A stretch of 21,752 nucleotides of DNA, taken from a virus. The DNA lies in IMG/VR virus record IMGVR_UViG_3300012920_000323, positions 1 to 21,752 of that record, one strand, 5' to 3'. A program made the translations under genes and the position numbers. Below are positions 20,894 through 21,752 of this stretch, one piece after another; within the stretch, counting starts at the first letter, position 1; every line of letters begins with the position of its first letter. The notes beneath the pieces were generated by a model. The model worked only from the letters and a program-made list of their open reading frames with translations, did no database searches and had not been told where the DNA came from.

Positions 20894-21721
20894 TTACTCT
20901 CCAAATGCTATTTGTTCGAACCAACGATCTGCAATTTGCAAATGACTCTTTGGCCCTGGGTGTTGATGATCTCTTGCATGATCTATTTCTACTTCTTTAG
21001 GATTAATTTGTGCAACACTTTCAGTTGGTAGTGTTTGCTTAATTATTTCGTTAGTTTCTCTACCCCAACTCCATACACTTATCATACTATCGTTAATGTT
21101 TGATATATCGTTGAGCCAATTTAAATAATTAATTGTTCTATGTATTTCTAATTCTTCCCAATAGTTTCTAATATATGCCATGTGATCTGGATTAGACTCA
21201 TCAAGGCCAGAGCCTATAATCATGTTCGTATGTTGCCATTCTTTTTCATATTGAGGCCAACAAAATCTGCTATAGTCAGGTAATAAGAACAATGCTTTAT
21301 CAAACCCTATCAATCTTTCAGCAACACTATAACATTTAACAATGTTATCAATGCTACTCCCAACCATGCCAAAATTCATTATGTCATAGTCTGGAAAATA
21401 ACTTTTTAAATGAGTAGTATAGATATCTTTTTCATCTACACCTACACCAAATGTGCAACTGTCACCAAACACTGCAATACGTACTTTTCTGCTTAGGTCA
21501 AGATTCCAATCGCCTCTAAAGCCATACTCATTAATGTTATAACGTGTAGGACCATTAGGGTCTACATTCCATTCTTCACTGTCTTTGAATGGTCCGCATG
21601 TAAAAGACTTGTTAGGTTTGTACTCCGGACAAGTTAACATATACTCGTGAAACTTTACAAGGTCGTGCTTGTCGTTCATCAGTGCTGGACTTAACTGTGA
21701 TAGATTGTCTATGCCGTCCAT
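20894..21721 (-). CDS. SGNH/GDSL-type hydrolase, 275 aa
   Basis: Block I IAVFGDSCTFGVGV supplies the nucleophile S88; block II is NFGMVGSSIDN with G121; the C-terminal RDHQHPG gives the D251-x-x-H254 catalytic pair of block V. The family includes esterases, lipases and acyl-sugar deacetylases. There is no signal peptide. The N-terminal 80 residues (including RYNINEYGFRGDWNL) match the segment often seen before block I in SGNH proteins acting on carbohydrate, where YG.RG is typical. A deacetylase or esterase modifying surface polysaccharide or a virion glycan is inferred. The ATG at 21721 has an AGG site about 9 bases upstream; the gene lies in a unit that begins to the right of the window. 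Confidence 0.85.
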   Translation of the reverse strand: MDGIDNLSQLSPALMNDKHDLVKFHEYMLTCPEYKPNKSFTCGPFKDSEEWNVDPNGPTRYNINEYGFRGDWNLDLSRKVRIAVFGDSCTFGVGVDEKDIYTTHLKSYFPDYDIMNFGMVGSSIDNIVKCYSVAERLIGFDKALFLLPDYSRFCWPQYEKEWQHTNMIIGSGLDESNPDHMAYIRNYWEELEIHRTINYLNWLNDISNINDSMISVWSWGRETNEIIKQTLPTESVAQINPKEVEIDHARDHQHPGPKSHLQIADRWFEQIAFGE

Positions 21722-21752
21722 AAAATATTACCTTGTTTGTCTTGTTTCACTT

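Noticed and set aside
1-21752. CRISPR array, insertion sequence or integrase-flanked island
   Set aside because: No regularly spaced direct repeats, transposase or recombinase gene, or attachment-like duplication around the tRNA genes was seen.

Overview
The window looks like part of a T4-like marine myovirus genome. The evidence is AT-rich coding DNA, tightly packed genes (most junctions a few bases or overlapping), a T4-type ATP-dependent DNA ligase, large virion fibre proteins with motifs typical of marine phages, two tRNA genes with encoded CCA, and two promoter classes. One class is host sigma70-like (TTGACW, 16-17 bp, TATAAT-like). The other resembles the T4 late -10 box (TATAAATA family, here mostly AATAAATA or NNTAAATACT). 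There are no photosynthesis genes. A host among low-GC marine bacteria such as SAR11 or relatives is an inference only.

Layout, left to right. 1-3921 (minus) is a very large virion protein cut by the left edge, preceded by an A-type Fe-S carrier (3931-4257). A lone plus-strand zinc-ribbon gene (4324-4611) follows. Then come minus-strand small genes (a 58-aa membrane protein and a SAP-like protein), a cytosolic-type Cu/Zn superoxide dismutase and a UV-damage endonuclease, the last two overlapping by 67 bp. Next are a glycosyltransferase-like protein, a QueD-like protein, a 2OG-Fe(II) oxygenase and an MptE-like unknown (6648-9141). From a divergent promoter region at about 9142-9184, a plus-strand fibre operon runs to 13751: a 1077-aa fibre, a 387-aa possible receptor-binding protein and a 52-aa protein. 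It meets head-on a minus-strand set holding a small membrane protein, a second fibre (14075-15202) and a 430-aa lysine-rich unknown. The right part (16576-21721, minus) carries an early-looking cluster: ligase with two small exported or membrane proteins, two short genes after tRNA-Arg, a small helix-turn-helix-like protein, a membrane protein, a degenerate oxygenase paralogue, tRNA-Thr, a WYL_2/DUF2693 protein and an SGNH hydrolase.

Functional reading. The sigma70-like promoters lie before ligase, uvdE, queD, the helix-turn-helix gene, tRNA-Arg and the 430-aa gene, matching early or accessory functions. The late-type boxes lie before virion genes, the Fe-S carrier, the zinc-ribbon gene and the superoxide dismutase. 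The most unusual observations are promoters placed so that transcription should begin at the start codon (leaderless mRNAs), a eukaryote-like Cu/Zn SOD overlapping uvdE, a terminator/promoter/tRNA/late-promoter switch at 19081-19247, a tRNA-Arg with a GCG anticodon, and an oxygenase paralogue that has lost its metal site. All functional calls come from reading the sequence; no database search was possible.
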